Made by a program: the position numbers and the translations under genes. Below are positions 1 through 7,162 of a stretch of DNA of 16,139 bases, one piece after another; positions within the stretch are counted from its first letter, which is position 1, and every line of letters begins with the position of its first letter. Source of the stretch: Verrucomicrobiales bacterium (lineage in GTDB: Bacteria; Verrucomicrobiota; Verrucomicrobiia; Limisphaerales; UBA1100); the NCBI GenBank assembly GCA_003517285.1, contig DPAW01000172.1, forward strand, positions 5,875 to 22,013, given 5' to 3'. Under the pieces are notes generated by a model, which did no database searches, was not told the origin of the DNA, and saw nothing but the letters and a program-made list of their open reading frames with translations.

Positions 1-128
1 TGGATTCGTGGCTGCGGATTCCGATGTTTAACGCGGAAGCGCGCTCGCTGAATCTGGCAAATTGCGTTTCGCTGGTGCTGTACGAAGCCTTGCGGCAGCA
101 GGGGTTTACAGGGGAACTGGGCGAATGA
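1..128 (+). CDS. trmL: tRNA (cytidine(34)-2'-O)-methyltransferase TrmL, C-terminal end (5' truncated by window)
   Basis: Only the last 41 codons are present; complete codons begin at base 3 and the stop is TGA at 126-128. The peptide contains the run [20 protein letters not shown] followed by [10 protein letters not shown], which is the C-terminal knot region of SpoU/TrmL-type 2'-O-ribose methyltransferases. There, the Pro-Met and the Arg-Ser-Leu-Asn-Leu segment help form the SAM site of the trefoil knot. TrmL methylates the ribose of the wobble base in certain leucine tRNAs. Other SpoU-family members share this end, so the exact target is less certain than the family. It is separated from the next gene by a promoter-like sequence and a riboswitch, so it probably belongs to a different transcription unit. 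Confidence 0.8.
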   Translation, partial: DSWLRIPMFNAEARSLNLANCVSLVLYEALRQQGFTGELGE

Positions 129-141
129 TACGGATTTGGGG

Positions 142-169
142 TTGACCTGACCAGCGTTTGCCCTATGTT
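142..169 (+). promoter_or_regulatory. Candidate sigma70-type promoter for the SAM-controlled operon
   Basis: TTGACC at 142-147 (five of six matches to the -35 consensus) is followed after 16 bases by TATGTT at 164-169 as a -10 candidate. Transcription would then start near 176, about 18 bases before the first paired base of the riboswitch, which is where a leader promoter is expected. There is no experimental support, and the -10 match is imperfect. Confidence 0.45.
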
Positions 170-193
170 TGCCCCGCTCCCTGAAAGGGGGGC

Positions 194-307
194 GCTCATA
201 AAGAGTGACGGAGGGACTGGCCCGATGATGTCACGGCAACCGGTTGAAACAGCGCGTTTCGATGACCAGGTGCCAAATCCAGCCGGCGAAAGCCGGGAAA
301 GATGAGC
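194..307 (+). promoter_or_regulatory. SAM-I (S-box) riboswitch aptamer
   Basis: The conserved S-box core is readable in order: AGAG after the P1 5' strand, GGAGGGACTGGCCC at 210-223, GGCAACC at 236-242, AGGTGCCAAATCC at 268-280, and GAAAGATGAG at the 3' end. P1 pairs 194-199 with 302-307 (GCTCAT with ATGAGC). The P2 base pairs 205-209 with 230-234 (GTGAC with GTCAC). P3 contains GAAAC/GTTTC around 246-260. P4 pairs CCGGC 283-287 with GCCGG 292-296 over a GAAA loop. This class binds S-adenosylmethionine and normally shuts off methionine or sulfur-assimilation genes when SAM is plentiful. An expression platform follows directly (see the terminator), and the first downstream gene is the ThrC-like enzyme. 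Confidence 0.93.
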
Positions 308-325
308 CCCGGCGCAAAAATTTTC

Positions 326-355
326 GCCCGCTCATCGCTGTGAGCGGGCTTTTTT
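326..355 (+). terminator. Riboswitch-controlled Rho-independent terminator
   Basis: A perfect 9-bp stem pairs GCCCGCTCA (326-334) with TGAGCGGGC (341-349) over a 6-base loop and is followed by six T residues (350-355). The aptamer P1 3' strand, GATGAGC (301-307), is complementary over 7 bases to GCTCATC (330-336) inside the terminator, so it can form an antiterminator. When SAM stabilises P1, that strand is occupied and the terminator can form. The predicted logic is therefore OFF with high SAM. Confidence 0.92.
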
Positions 356-398
356 GTAGCCTGTTGTCGGCGAACATATTGAAGAAAAGGACAGAACA

Positions 399-1664
399 AT
401 GGTTGAACAACAGGGATACATGAAGGCGTTATGTTGTCGTGAGTGTGGTGAGGAATACCCGCTCGAGGCACGGCATGTTTGCGAGTTATGTTTTGGACCG
501 TTAGAGGTGGTTTATGACTATGAGGCGGCCAAGAGCAAAATGACTCGTCAGACGATCGAGCAACGTCCTCAAAGTATGTGGCGGTACGCCGAACTATTGC
601 CGGTGGCCGGAGAGCCAACCGTTGGTCGGGAGGTAGGCTTCACACCGCTGATAAAGGCTGATCGTCTCGCCAAGCGGCTGGGGATTCGCGAGCTTTGGAT
701 TAAGAACGATGCAGTGAATTATCCGACGCTTTCATTCAAGGACCGCGTGGTGAGCGTGGCTTTGAGCCGGGCGCGCGAGCTGGGCTATGAAGTGGTGGCC
801 TGCGCTTCAACCGGCAACCTTGCCAATAGCGTAGCAGCCAACGCGGCGTCTGCAGGCCTTACGGCATTTGTTTTCATTCCAAACGACCTTGAGAAGGGTA
901 AAGTGGTGAATTCGCTGATTTATGATGCCAACGTAATTGGTATTAAGGGGCACTATGATGAAGTGAACCGTCTCTGCGCAGAGATTGCCGGCAAACATGA
1001 TTGGGCATTTGTAAACGTGAATATGCGGCCCTACTATGCGGAAGGCTCCAAGACCCAAGGTTTTGAGATAATGGAACAACTTGGATGGAAGATCCCGCGG
1101 CACACAGTTGTTCCGATGGCTTCTGGTTCACTACTTACCAAGATCCATAAGAGTTATCAGGAAGCTGTGAAGGTTGGTTTAGTGGACGAGGCCGAATACA
1201 GTGTACATGGCGCACAGGCTACGGGTTGTTCGCCAATCAGTCAGGCTTTCAAGGAAGGGCAGGATTTCTTCAAGCCAGTTAAACCTGACACGATTGCTAA
1301 AAGCTTGGCGATTGGTACTCCGGCTGATGGTTTTTATGCGTTAAAAGTTTTCAAGGAAACCGGTGCGGCCTCGGATGACGTGACTGATGAAGAGATCCGC
1401 GAAGGTATAAAGCTGCTTGCTGAAACCGAGGGTATCTTTGCTGAAACTGCCGGGGGCGTAACCGTTGGCGTCGCTAAAAAACTCATTGCCAGCGGCGCTA
1501 TCCCTGCCGATGATTCGGCCGTGCTTTGCATCACCGGCAACGGTCTGAAAACGCTCGATGCCGTGGAAAACCATGCGGGTAGCACTCGTGAAATCGCTCC
1601 CAGTTTGCGGGAGTTTGAGTCGCTGCTAGATAGCGATAAAGAGCTCGCAGCAGCTACTCAATAA
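399..1664 (+). CDS. Threonine-synthase-family PLP enzyme (ThrC-like), SAM-riboswitch controlled; possibly a sulfur-carrier-dependent sulfhydrylase
   Basis: This is a 421-residue fold-type II PLP enzyme. It opens with a zinc-ribbon-like segment (Cys13, Cys16, Cys28, Cys31), as in many bacterial ThrC proteins. The PLP lysine is K114 in PTLSFKDR (109-116), and the PLP-phosphate/substrate loop is ASTGN (136-140). Classical threonine synthases usually read PTGSFKDRG here, so Leu and Val replace two glycines around the lysine motif. A well-placed AAAAGGA (385-391) lies 7 bases before the ATG; a second in-frame ATG at 420 is less likely. Known members convert O-phosphohomoserine to threonine. Here the S-box leader, and a CysO-like carrier only 9 bases downstream, suggest that the enzyme may instead place sulfur on O-phosphohomoserine (giving homocysteine) or on a serine derivative. 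The family assignment is firm; the reaction is inference, and plain threonine synthase remains possible. Confidence 0.88.
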   Translation: MVEQQGYMKALCCRECGEEYPLEARHVCELCFGPLEVVYDYEAAKSKMTRQTIEQRPQSMWRYAELLPVAGEPTVGREVGFTPLIKADRLAKRLGIRELWIKNDAVNYPTLSFKDRVVSVALSRARELGYEVVACASTGNLANSVAANAASAGLTAFVFIPNDLEKGKVVNSLIYDANVIGIKGHYDEVNRLCAEIAGKHDWAFVNVNMRPYYAEGSKTQGFEIMEQLGWKIPRHTVVPMASGSLLTKIHKSYQEAVKVGLVDEAEYSVHGAQATGCSPISQAFKEGQDFFKPVKPDTIAKSLAIGTPADGFYALKVFKETGAASDDVTDEEIREGIKLLAETEGIFAETAGGVTVGVAKKLIASGAIPADDSAVLCITGNGLKTLDAVENHAGSTREIAPSLREFESLLDSDKELAAATQ

Positions 1665-1673
1665 AACATTATT

Positions 1674-1949
1674 ATGCCAGTAAATATTCGTATCCCTACG
1701 CCGCTTCGTAAGCTCACACATGATGAAGAAGTGGTGGAAACCAGTGCCGAAAACATCGGTCAGGCCATCGCCGACCTTGAAACCCGTTATCCGGGTATTC
1801 AGGAACGGTTGCTTGATGAGTCCGGTGAAGTACGGCGCTTTGTCAACGTATACGTTAACGAGGAAGATATTCGTTTTCTCGATAACAAAGACACTGCGAT
1901 CAAAGATGGCGATGAGGTAAGTATCATTCCAGCCATTGCAGGTGGTTGA
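1674..1949 (+). CDS. cysO: CysO/MoaD-like ubiquitin-fold sulfur carrier protein
   Basis: This is a 91-residue beta-grasp protein ending in IIPAIAGG. The C-terminal Gly-Gly is the site that is adenylated and converted to a thiocarboxylate in MoaD, ThiS and CysO proteins. It resembles mycobacterial CysO in particular: an IPTPLR N-terminus, the segment RRFVNVYVNEEDIRF (54-68) and the AIKDGD turn before the final strand. CysO thiocarboxylate donates sulfur to a fold-type II PLP enzyme (CysM), and the gene just upstream encodes another fold-type II PLP enzyme. The start ATG lies 9 bases after the ThrC-like stop. No E1-like activating enzyme (MoeB/ThiF type) and no JAMM-type hydrolase is seen in the window, so these must be supplied from elsewhere. 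MoaD of molybdopterin synthesis is less likely because no moa genes are nearby. Confidence 0.88.
   Translation: MPVNIRIPTPLRKLTHDEEVVETSAENIGQAIADLETRYPGIQERLLDESGEVRRFVNVYVNEEDIRFLDNKDTAIKDGDEVSIIPAIAGG
1940..1945 (+). promoter_or_regulatory. Ribosome binding site for the NIL protein, overlapping the Gly-Gly codons of the carrier
   Basis: AGGTGG lies 8 bases before ATG 1954. Bases 1941-1945 fall in the two GGT codons for the functional C-terminal glycines of the sulfur carrier. This supports ATG 1954 over the earlier in-frame TTG at 1936 and suggests that translation of the two genes is coupled. Confidence 0.5.
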
Positions 1950-1953
1950 GCGC

Positions 1954-2253
1954 ATGCCAGCTAAGAAGACAGTCAAGAAAAAGGCGCCTAAAAAGAGTGC
2001 GGAAAAAGAGCAAGAGCGTCTTCGTTTATGGCTGATGTACCCGTCCAAGCACATCACCTCACCGATAGTTTGGGAGTTAATCACTCGGTTTGAATTGAAG
2101 GCCAATATTCGTCAGGCTGAAGTGCGCGATGAAATTGGCATTGTTTGCCTCGAGCTCGAAGGTCCACGTTCATCCCTTAAGAAAGCCTCTCAATGGCTTG
2201 ATCGCCAAGGGGTTAAAGTTGAGCCGGTGGAGATAAGCGTGATTAGCGGCTAA
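1954..2253 (+). CDS. Small NIL-domain protein
   Basis: This protein has 99 residues. A very basic, lysine-rich tail (residues 1-20) precedes a single NIL domain (about 22-95), recognised by the pattern SPIVWELITRF, then NIRQAEV, then a short hydrophobic strand and a WLDRQGVKVEPV end. The NIL fold is ACT-like. It is found at the C-terminus of the methionine importer ATPase MetN, where it senses methionine, and in ferredoxin-linked proteins of an archaeal homocysteine pathway. The domain is therefore repeatedly tied to methionine or homocysteine, which fits the SAM riboswitch and the sulfur carrier upstream. There is no cysteine cluster, so it is not an iron-sulfur version. It may be a ligand sensor, or may hold the carrier and PLP enzyme together; the exact role is unknown. 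The start was chosen from the RBS; it begins 4 bases after the carrier stop. Confidence 0.78.
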   Translation: MPAKKTVKKKAPKKSAEKEQERLRLWLMYPSKHITSPIVWELITRFELKANIRQAEVRDEIGIVCLELEGPRSSLKKASQWLDRQGVKVEPVEISVISG

Positions 2254-2254
2254 C

Positions 2255-2707
2255 GTGACCGGCGTGGTGACCATTCGGTGGGATGTGCTACCTGCCAAGT
2301 TGGCTGAGGTGCGTCGTTTGTCACTATACCCATTCAAGCCAGCCAGCACAGACTTAGACGCTGAGATGACCGCCAATTTGGAGGCCGTTTTTGGTGGTGC
2401 CTTCCGTGCTGATAAACCGATAGGCTGCATCGCGGTATTACCTGAGTCAAAACATGGCTGCGCCGCAAGAATCCGTTGGTTTGGCGTGCTTGAGAACGAG
2501 CGCGGGCAGGGCGTGGGCGCGCAACTTGTAATCGCCGCCCAGCAACACGCCAGCGCCATTGGCCAATCGCTCTGGGCCGATGTACGTGTAAAGGCTATCC
2601 CGATTTACGAACGACTCGGGTTTGAGCCGCTGGGCGACTTTTTTGAACTGCCGGAAATCGGAGTACACCGCGTGATGCGTTGGTGGCCGGCTGGACTCCG
2701 TTCTTGA
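2255..2707 (+). CDS. GNAT-family N-acetyltransferase
   Basis: This is a 150-residue protein with a GTG start one base after the NIL stop codon, so it is probably translationally coupled. The acetyl-CoA binding motif A is visible as ERGQGVGAQLV (82-92), with the R-x-x-G-x-G/A signature. The family's C-terminal signature appears as IYERLGFEPLGDFF (117-130), followed by a strand with HRVMRW. It should transfer an acetyl group from acetyl-CoA to an amine, but the substrate cannot be read from the sequence. Its position at the end of a SAM-controlled sulfur cluster suggests a small-molecule or protein substrate linked to that pathway. The known homoserine acetyltransferases belong to other folds, so it should not be read as MetA or MetX. 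Confidence 0.82.
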   Translation: MTGVVTIRWDVLPAKLAEVRRLSLYPFKPASTDLDAEMTANLEAVFGGAFRADKPIGCIAVLPESKHGCAARIRWFGVLENERGQGVGAQLVIAAQQHASAIGQSLWADVRVKAIPIYERLGFEPLGDFFELPEIGVHRVMRWWPAGLRS

Positions 2708-2756
2708 AAAAACGGGCCATTTCGTGTCCTCTCACCACGGCGCGACCCGCCCGGTG

Positions 2757-4199
2757 ATGTTGATCCACGTATCCAGAGACGGCCAACAATTCGGCCCGTA
2801 CACCCCCGAGGATGTACAGGCCTATTTGGCTGACGGCAGTCTTCTGACTACTGATCTGGGCTGGGTGGAAGGCACAGCTGACTGGGTGCCTCTGCCGCAA
2901 TTAGTAAGCGGCGGCGCAGCACCGCCACCTGCCATTCTCGGCATCACCTGCCCTAAATGTGGAGCTGGCTTGGAGGCGGATCAAGTCGTCTGTTTGGCCT
3001 GTGGGCATAATTTGGATGAACCGGTTGTGGAGGTTGCGGAAGAAGCAAATGCACCGCAAGAGAAGCGGAAGATACCACCTTCATTAACTTACGAAGATGA
3101 ATTGGCCGATCGATCTTCATTTGTGAATTCTGTGGGGTGGGGTCTCTTAATGGCTGGTTTACTGCCTGTATTCGGTAATGGGGAATGGAAGGTTCCTGCT
3201 TGGAAATTCTGGGAATTAGCTGAATGGCAGGCGATGTACAGCATCATCGGACCAGTGGTGGTCGGTGTCATTTTAATAGTTTTGGCGTCAGCTATGCATG
3301 GGCGCAATCGAGGTATTGTTATAATGGTGCTGGGATTGGCTATGGGGGGCTTGGCTTTGACGGATCCGGAGATTGGGGCCTTCAAGGTTGCGACCCCAGT
3401 AGAGGATACATCTACCCCCATTCCGGAGCCTTTGTCGTCTGAAGAAGCGGGGGGCACGGTGGATATCCCTGAAAAGAAGATCGAACTTGTAGATAAAAAT
3501 GTATTTTTTGATAAAATGGGCCTCAAACCGGATCAGCATTCAACGAGCATTACAGTTTTTTTGGTTGGCTGGCTTTTGCTGTTGATTGGAACCAAGTCGA
3601 GATTTTATCGGACTGACAGTGTTCTTGCGTATGGAATATCCATGTTAGGGGGGATTGGTATTTTGGTGTTCATGTTTATGCCGGGGCAATATGGCATGCC
3701 CTTTATGGCGGCCATTGATGCTAACAATAAATTTTTGGGGGTTGGTCTGCTTTTAATGATGGCAATGCTGTTGGGCGCAGCTGTTTTGTGTTTTATAAAT
3801 ACATTAGGTAGGCGGCCTAGCCAGATGAAACAATGGTCTAATTTAGCCGTAACGCTTACCGTTGTTTCCTTGGCTATGCCTGTTTTGCCGGCCTGGGGGA
3901 AAGTGATCTATGACGAATGCAAGAATGATCATGAGCGAGCAGAGAAACGCTTAGCTTATGTGGAAAGTCAGTTTGGCACAATCTACACGGGGCAACAGGC
4001 GACCCAGAAAGATATGGCAATGAATAAGGTGGAGAAGCCGATTAGTGCAGTGATCGCTGCCTCATGCGGTTGGTTGATGGCCGGGGTGAAATATATGGCG
4101 TGGATTGGCGGTATCATGATTTTGTTGCCTTTGGGGATGATTGAGACGATCTGCGGTACTCGCGAACGGGATAGTGATTTCATGGTATTGCAGCAGTGA
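2757..4199 (+). CDS. GYF_2-domain, zinc-ribbon multi-pass membrane protein
   Basis: ATG 2757 is preferred because the GYF_2 fold normally starts at the N-terminus (MLIHVSRDGQQFGPYT here); an in-frame GTG at 2724 would add 11 residues. Neither start has a clear RBS. From ATG 2757 the protein has 480 residues. The GYF_2 domain (about 1-50, with the GPYT and W-x-P features) is followed by a CPKC...CLAC zinc ribbon (about 65-82), an acidic linker, and some seven or eight hydrophobic helices. An acidic 50-residue loop separates the helices near 200-255. GYF_2 domains probably bind proline-rich or other short peptides, but bacterial members have no settled function. The next gene overlaps its stop and has the same domain order, so the two may form a pair. 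Coding is convincing; the function is not known. Confidence 0.75.
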   Translation: MLIHVSRDGQQFGPYTPEDVQAYLADGSLLTTDLGWVEGTADWVPLPQLVSGGAAPPPAILGITCPKCGAGLEADQVVCLACGHNLDEPVVEVAEEANAPQEKRKIPPSLTYEDELADRSSFVNSVGWGLLMAGLLPVFGNGEWKVPAWKFWELAEWQAMYSIIGPVVVGVILIVLASAMHGRNRGIVIMVLGLAMGGLALTDPEIGAFKVATPVEDTSTPIPEPLSSEEAGGTVDIPEKKIELVDKNVFFDKMGLKPDQHSTSITVFLVGWLLLLIGTKSRFYRTDSVLAYGISMLGGIGILVFMFMPGQYGMPFMAAIDANNKFLGVGLLLMMAMLLGAAVLCFINTLGRRPSQMKQWSNLAVTLTVVSLAMPVLPAWGKVIYDECKNDHERAEKRLAYVESQFGTIYTGQQATQKDMAMNKVEKPISAVIAASCGWLMAGVKYMAWIGGIMILLPLGMIETICGTRERDSDFMVLQQ

Positions 4200-5431
4200 T
4201 GGATTGGTATATTGTTGATGATGGGGAGGCTGCGGGGCCGTTTAAAGAATCGGAGGTCCGGCGGTGGCTGGGTTCGGGAAAGCTTTCTCCGGAGACGCAC
4301 GCGACCCATGAAGGGGTGAATGAGTGGAAGCCTTTGTCGGAGTTGTTGCCCGATGATGAAACGGCCGAAAATCTGCCACCGGCTTTCTCTCCTGAAGAGC
4401 CGATGAGTTTTCCCGTTGAGTCTGTTGAGGTGGATTCAACGGAATCTCCGGGGAAAACCAATGCCGATCAGCCGGATTTGCGGCGTTATCAACCTGCGCA
4501 GGAGGAACGTATTCGAAGTTGGGCGTGGACGGTGGTGGGGGCTATGTATTTGGCCGCATTCTTTTGGCCCACTGAATTATCTGATGGGATGGGCGTGGTG
4601 AATTTCCAATTCGCGTGGGCCATGAAAAATCTTTCGTGGTCGGCGATTCCATTGATGGTTTGGCCGGCGGTGGCCGGCTTGGGGGCGATCGGTACGGGGT
4701 GGTTATTGCGCGGTCGATGGCGGGCATTTTTTGGCGGAATATTGTGTGTCTCTCCCTTGGTCCTGGTGTTTCTGGTGGGGGGCGATGGCTTTGTGAAAAT
4801 CGTCGAGGCGCTCGGTACTTTGGAGGGTGTGGATATTAATGATAGAGAATCGATCGATCAGGCGGCTGAAAAGGGTAAGCATTTCATGAGTGGAATACTC
4901 GGGGTGTTTGCGGCGATGGCGTTGGGTATGGTTTTGATTGTCGGAGGCGCGCTGTCTGTTTATCTGATGCTTTTGTTGACGCCGTCGACAGTGCGTCATT
5001 TGCGGCCCAACTCGTCGGGAGCATATTACTTCGGTTTGGTCGGCGGCGTTATTCTATTTATCTTTCAACTAGTGTTACTGATCCTTTCGCTTTTGTCATT
5101 TATGGGCAGCGTCCTGTTTGGATTGGGGCAGGTGTTGGCGATGGGTATGCAGATGGCTGCTGTGATCATTGGTTTCTTAAATGCACCCAGCCGACCTCCC
5201 AAGGAATCCACCCGGCGCGCATTGTGGTCGGCGGGCTTGGGGTTTGGTGGATTGATCGTTTACCTATTGTGCCTGTTGGTTGTGCCGCTGATTGAAGGAG
5301 AGGTGCAGGCTGTCTTGGGCATGTATGTTTTCAAGGCATTTTTGGGATTCACAGCGGCAGCGTTAATTTTTCCGCTCGTGGTGATCGATCTTTGGCTGGG
5401 GCGGGCACAGACAACGCTGCAAAACGATTGA
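4199..5431 (+). CDS. GYF_2-domain multi-pass membrane protein, partner of the preceding gene
   Basis: This protein has 410 residues. The ATG at 4199 shares one base with the stop of the previous gene (TGATG), a typical coupled start; a GTG at 4196 is also in frame. Residues 1-50 form a GYF_2 domain beginning MDWYIVDDGEAAGPF and including NEWKPL. An acidic, Pro/Ser-rich linker follows (about 51-103), then about eight hydrophobic helices (roughly 105-123, 146-169, 174-194, 230-260, 277-300, 303-326, 343-365 and 376-400). Unlike its neighbour it has no zinc ribbon. The shared layout suggests an old duplication or a two-protein membrane complex with cytosolic peptide-binding heads. No enzyme motif was seen and no function can be named. 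Confidence 0.76.
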   Translation: MDWYIVDDGEAAGPFKESEVRRWLGSGKLSPETHATHEGVNEWKPLSELLPDDETAENLPPAFSPEEPMSFPVESVEVDSTESPGKTNADQPDLRRYQPAQEERIRSWAWTVVGAMYLAAFFWPTELSDGMGVVNFQFAWAMKNLSWSAIPLMVWPAVAGLGAIGTGWLLRGRWRAFFGGILCVSPLVLVFLVGGDGFVKIVEALGTLEGVDINDRESIDQAAEKGKHFMSGILGVFAAMALGMVLIVGGALSVYLMLLLTPSTVRHLRPNSSGAYYFGLVGGVILFIFQLVLLILSLLSFMGSVLFGLGQVLAMGMQMAAVIIGFLNAPSRPPKESTRRALWSAGLGFGGLIVYLLCLLVVPLIEGEVQAVLGMYVFKAFLGFTAAALIFPLVVIDLWLGRAQTTLQND

Positions 5432-5464
5432 CCATGAACTGCTTTTCCCGCAAATACACCGCGC

Positions 5465-7159
5465 ATGAATGAGGCTGAGGGTAACGAGGGGTTGAGGGAT
5501 TTTATCCGCGATCGCGTGCAGGCGGATTTGGCGGCGGGGAAATATCCCGGCGTGGTCACGCGGTTTCCCCCGGAGCCCAATGGGTATCTGCATCTCGGCC
5601 ACGCGAAATCCATCTGCCTGAATTTCGGCATCGCGCTGGAGAATGACGGCATCTGCAATCTGCGCTTTGATGACACCAATCCGGTGAAGGAGGACACGGA
5701 GTATGTCGATTCGATCACCGAGGATGTGAAGTGGCTGATCGATGGCTGGGCGGATTCGGTGCTCTCGGAGAAAACTTTTTTTGCCTCGGATTATTTTGAG
5801 CAGTTGTATGGCTACGCGGTGCAATTGATTCAGCACGGCAAGGCGTATGTGTGTGAGCTGCAGCCGGACGAGTGGGAGGAATACCGTGGCGTGCCGGAGA
5901 AGCCCGGTAAGGAAAGCCCCGGCCGGAGCCGGTCGCCGGAGGAGAATCTCGCACTCTTCGAGCGCATGCGGGCGGGGGAATTTGCCGATGGCGATAAGAC
6001 GCTGCGCGCGAAGATCGATATGGCCTCGCCGAATCTGCACCTGCGCGACCCGGTGATCTATCGCATCCGCCATGAGGAGCACCACCACGCCGGTGATCAA
6101 TGGTGCCTCTATCCGATGTACGATTTCACGCATTGTCTCTCGGACAGCATTGAGGGCATTAGCCACTCGATCTGCACGCTGGAGTTTGAGGTGCATCGGC
6201 CATTGTACGATTGGGTGCTGGATAATCTGCCGGTGCCGCAGCCGCGCCCGCATCAGCACGAGTTTTCTCGCCTGAACCCCACCTACATGGTGATGAGCAA
6301 GCGCAAGCTGCTGCAGTTGGTGGAGGACAATCATGTGTCCGGCTGGGATGATCCGCGAATGCCGACCATCGCGGGCTATCGCCGGCGCGGTTTTACGGCC
6401 TCGGCTATTCGCAATTTCTGCCAAAGGGTGGGCGTGACCAAGTACAAGGGGGTGACCGATGTCAGCCTGCTGGAAAACGCCATTCGCGAGGAGCTGAACA
6501 AAACCGCCGCGCGCCGGTGCGCTGTGTTGGATCCGCTGGAGGTGGTGATTGAAAATTATCCGGAAGGAGAATCCGAGGAACTGGAGGCGGTGAACAATCC
6601 CGAGGACGAAGCCGCCGGGAAACGCTCCGTGCCTTTTGGGCGCCGGTTGTTTATTGAACGTGCGGATTTCATGGAGGATCCGCCCAAGAAATTTTTCCGA
6701 CTTGGACCCGGCCGCGAGGTACGGCTGCGCTACGCCTATTTTATCACCTGCCAGAGTGTCGAGAAGGATGCGGAGGGCAACATCACCCGGCTCATTTGCA
6801 CATACGATCCCGAAACTCGCGGCGGCCACGCGCCTGATGGTCGCAAGGTTAAGGGGACCATTCACTGGGTCAGTGCCGAGCACGCAGTGGATGCTGAAGT
6901 GCGCCTATACGACCGGCTCTTCACCGAACCGGAGCCGGAAGCGACCGGTGATTTTCTCGAATGCCTGAACGCCGATTCGCTGAAGGTCGTTACCGGCAAG
7001 CTGGAGCCTTCACTGGCGGAGTTGCCCGCGGGCGAGCGGGTACAGTTCGAGCGGCTGGGCTATTTCACGCCCGACGCCAAGGACACGGCGCCGGAGAAAC
7101 CGGTCTTCAATCGCATCGTCGGCCTGCGCGATAGCTGGGCCAAGATTGCGAAGAAATAA
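5465..7159 (+). CDS. glnS: Glutaminyl-tRNA synthetase
   Basis: This is a 564-residue class I aminoacyl-tRNA synthetase, close to the usual GlnRS length of about 550. It joins glutamine to tRNA-Gln using ATP in the cytosol. The HIGH motif appears in [15 protein letters not shown] (35-49), with HLGH at 43-46. The KMSKS-type motif is VMSKRKL (276-282), the GlnRS variant. FDDTNP (68-73) and the block [13 protein letters not shown] (229-241) are typical of the GlnRS branch rather than GluRS. The C-terminal part forms the two beta-barrel anticodon-binding domains, with [16 protein letters not shown] near 400. It follows the GYF_2 pair by 33 bases on the same strand. Its presence implies that Gln-tRNA is made directly, at least in part, rather than only through amidation of Glu-tRNA. 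Confidence 0.97.
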   Translation: MNEAEGNEGLRDFIRDRVQADLAAGKYPGVVTRFPPEPNGYLHLGHAKSICLNFGIALENDGICNLRFDDTNPVKEDTEYVDSITEDVKWLIDGWADSVLSEKTFFASDYFEQLYGYAVQLIQHGKAYVCELQPDEWEEYRGVPEKPGKESPGRSRSPEENLALFERMRAGEFADGDKTLRAKIDMASPNLHLRDPVIYRIRHEEHHHAGDQWCLYPMYDFTHCLSDSIEGISHSICTLEFEVHRPLYDWVLDNLPVPQPRPHQHEFSRLNPTYMVMSKRKLLQLVEDNHVSGWDDPRMPTIAGYRRRGFTASAIRNFCQRVGVTKYKGVTDVSLLENAIREELNKTAARRCAVLDPLEVVIENYPEGESEELEAVNNPEDEAAGKRSVPFGRRLFIERADFMEDPPKKFFRLGPGREVRLRYAYFITCQSVEKDAEGNITRLICTYDPETRGGHAPDGRKVKGTIHWVSAEHAVDAEVRLYDRLFTEPEPEATGDFLECLNADSLKVVTGKLEPSLAELPAGERVQFERLGYFTPDAKDTAPEKPVFNRIVGLRDSWAKIAKK

Positions 7160-7162
7160 TGT

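Noticed and set aside
171..192. A possible small hairpin (CCCC...GGGG) after trmL, considered as a trmL terminator
   Set aside because: It lacks a T tract and runs into the 5' side of the riboswitch P1, so the G run is better explained as part of the leader.
5363..6883. A 506-codon open frame on the - strand opposite glnS
   Set aside because: It lies entirely over a certain glnS gene. It has no recognisable domain, and its composition (many His, Arg, Ile, Ala) is that of an antisense shadow of GC-rich codons.
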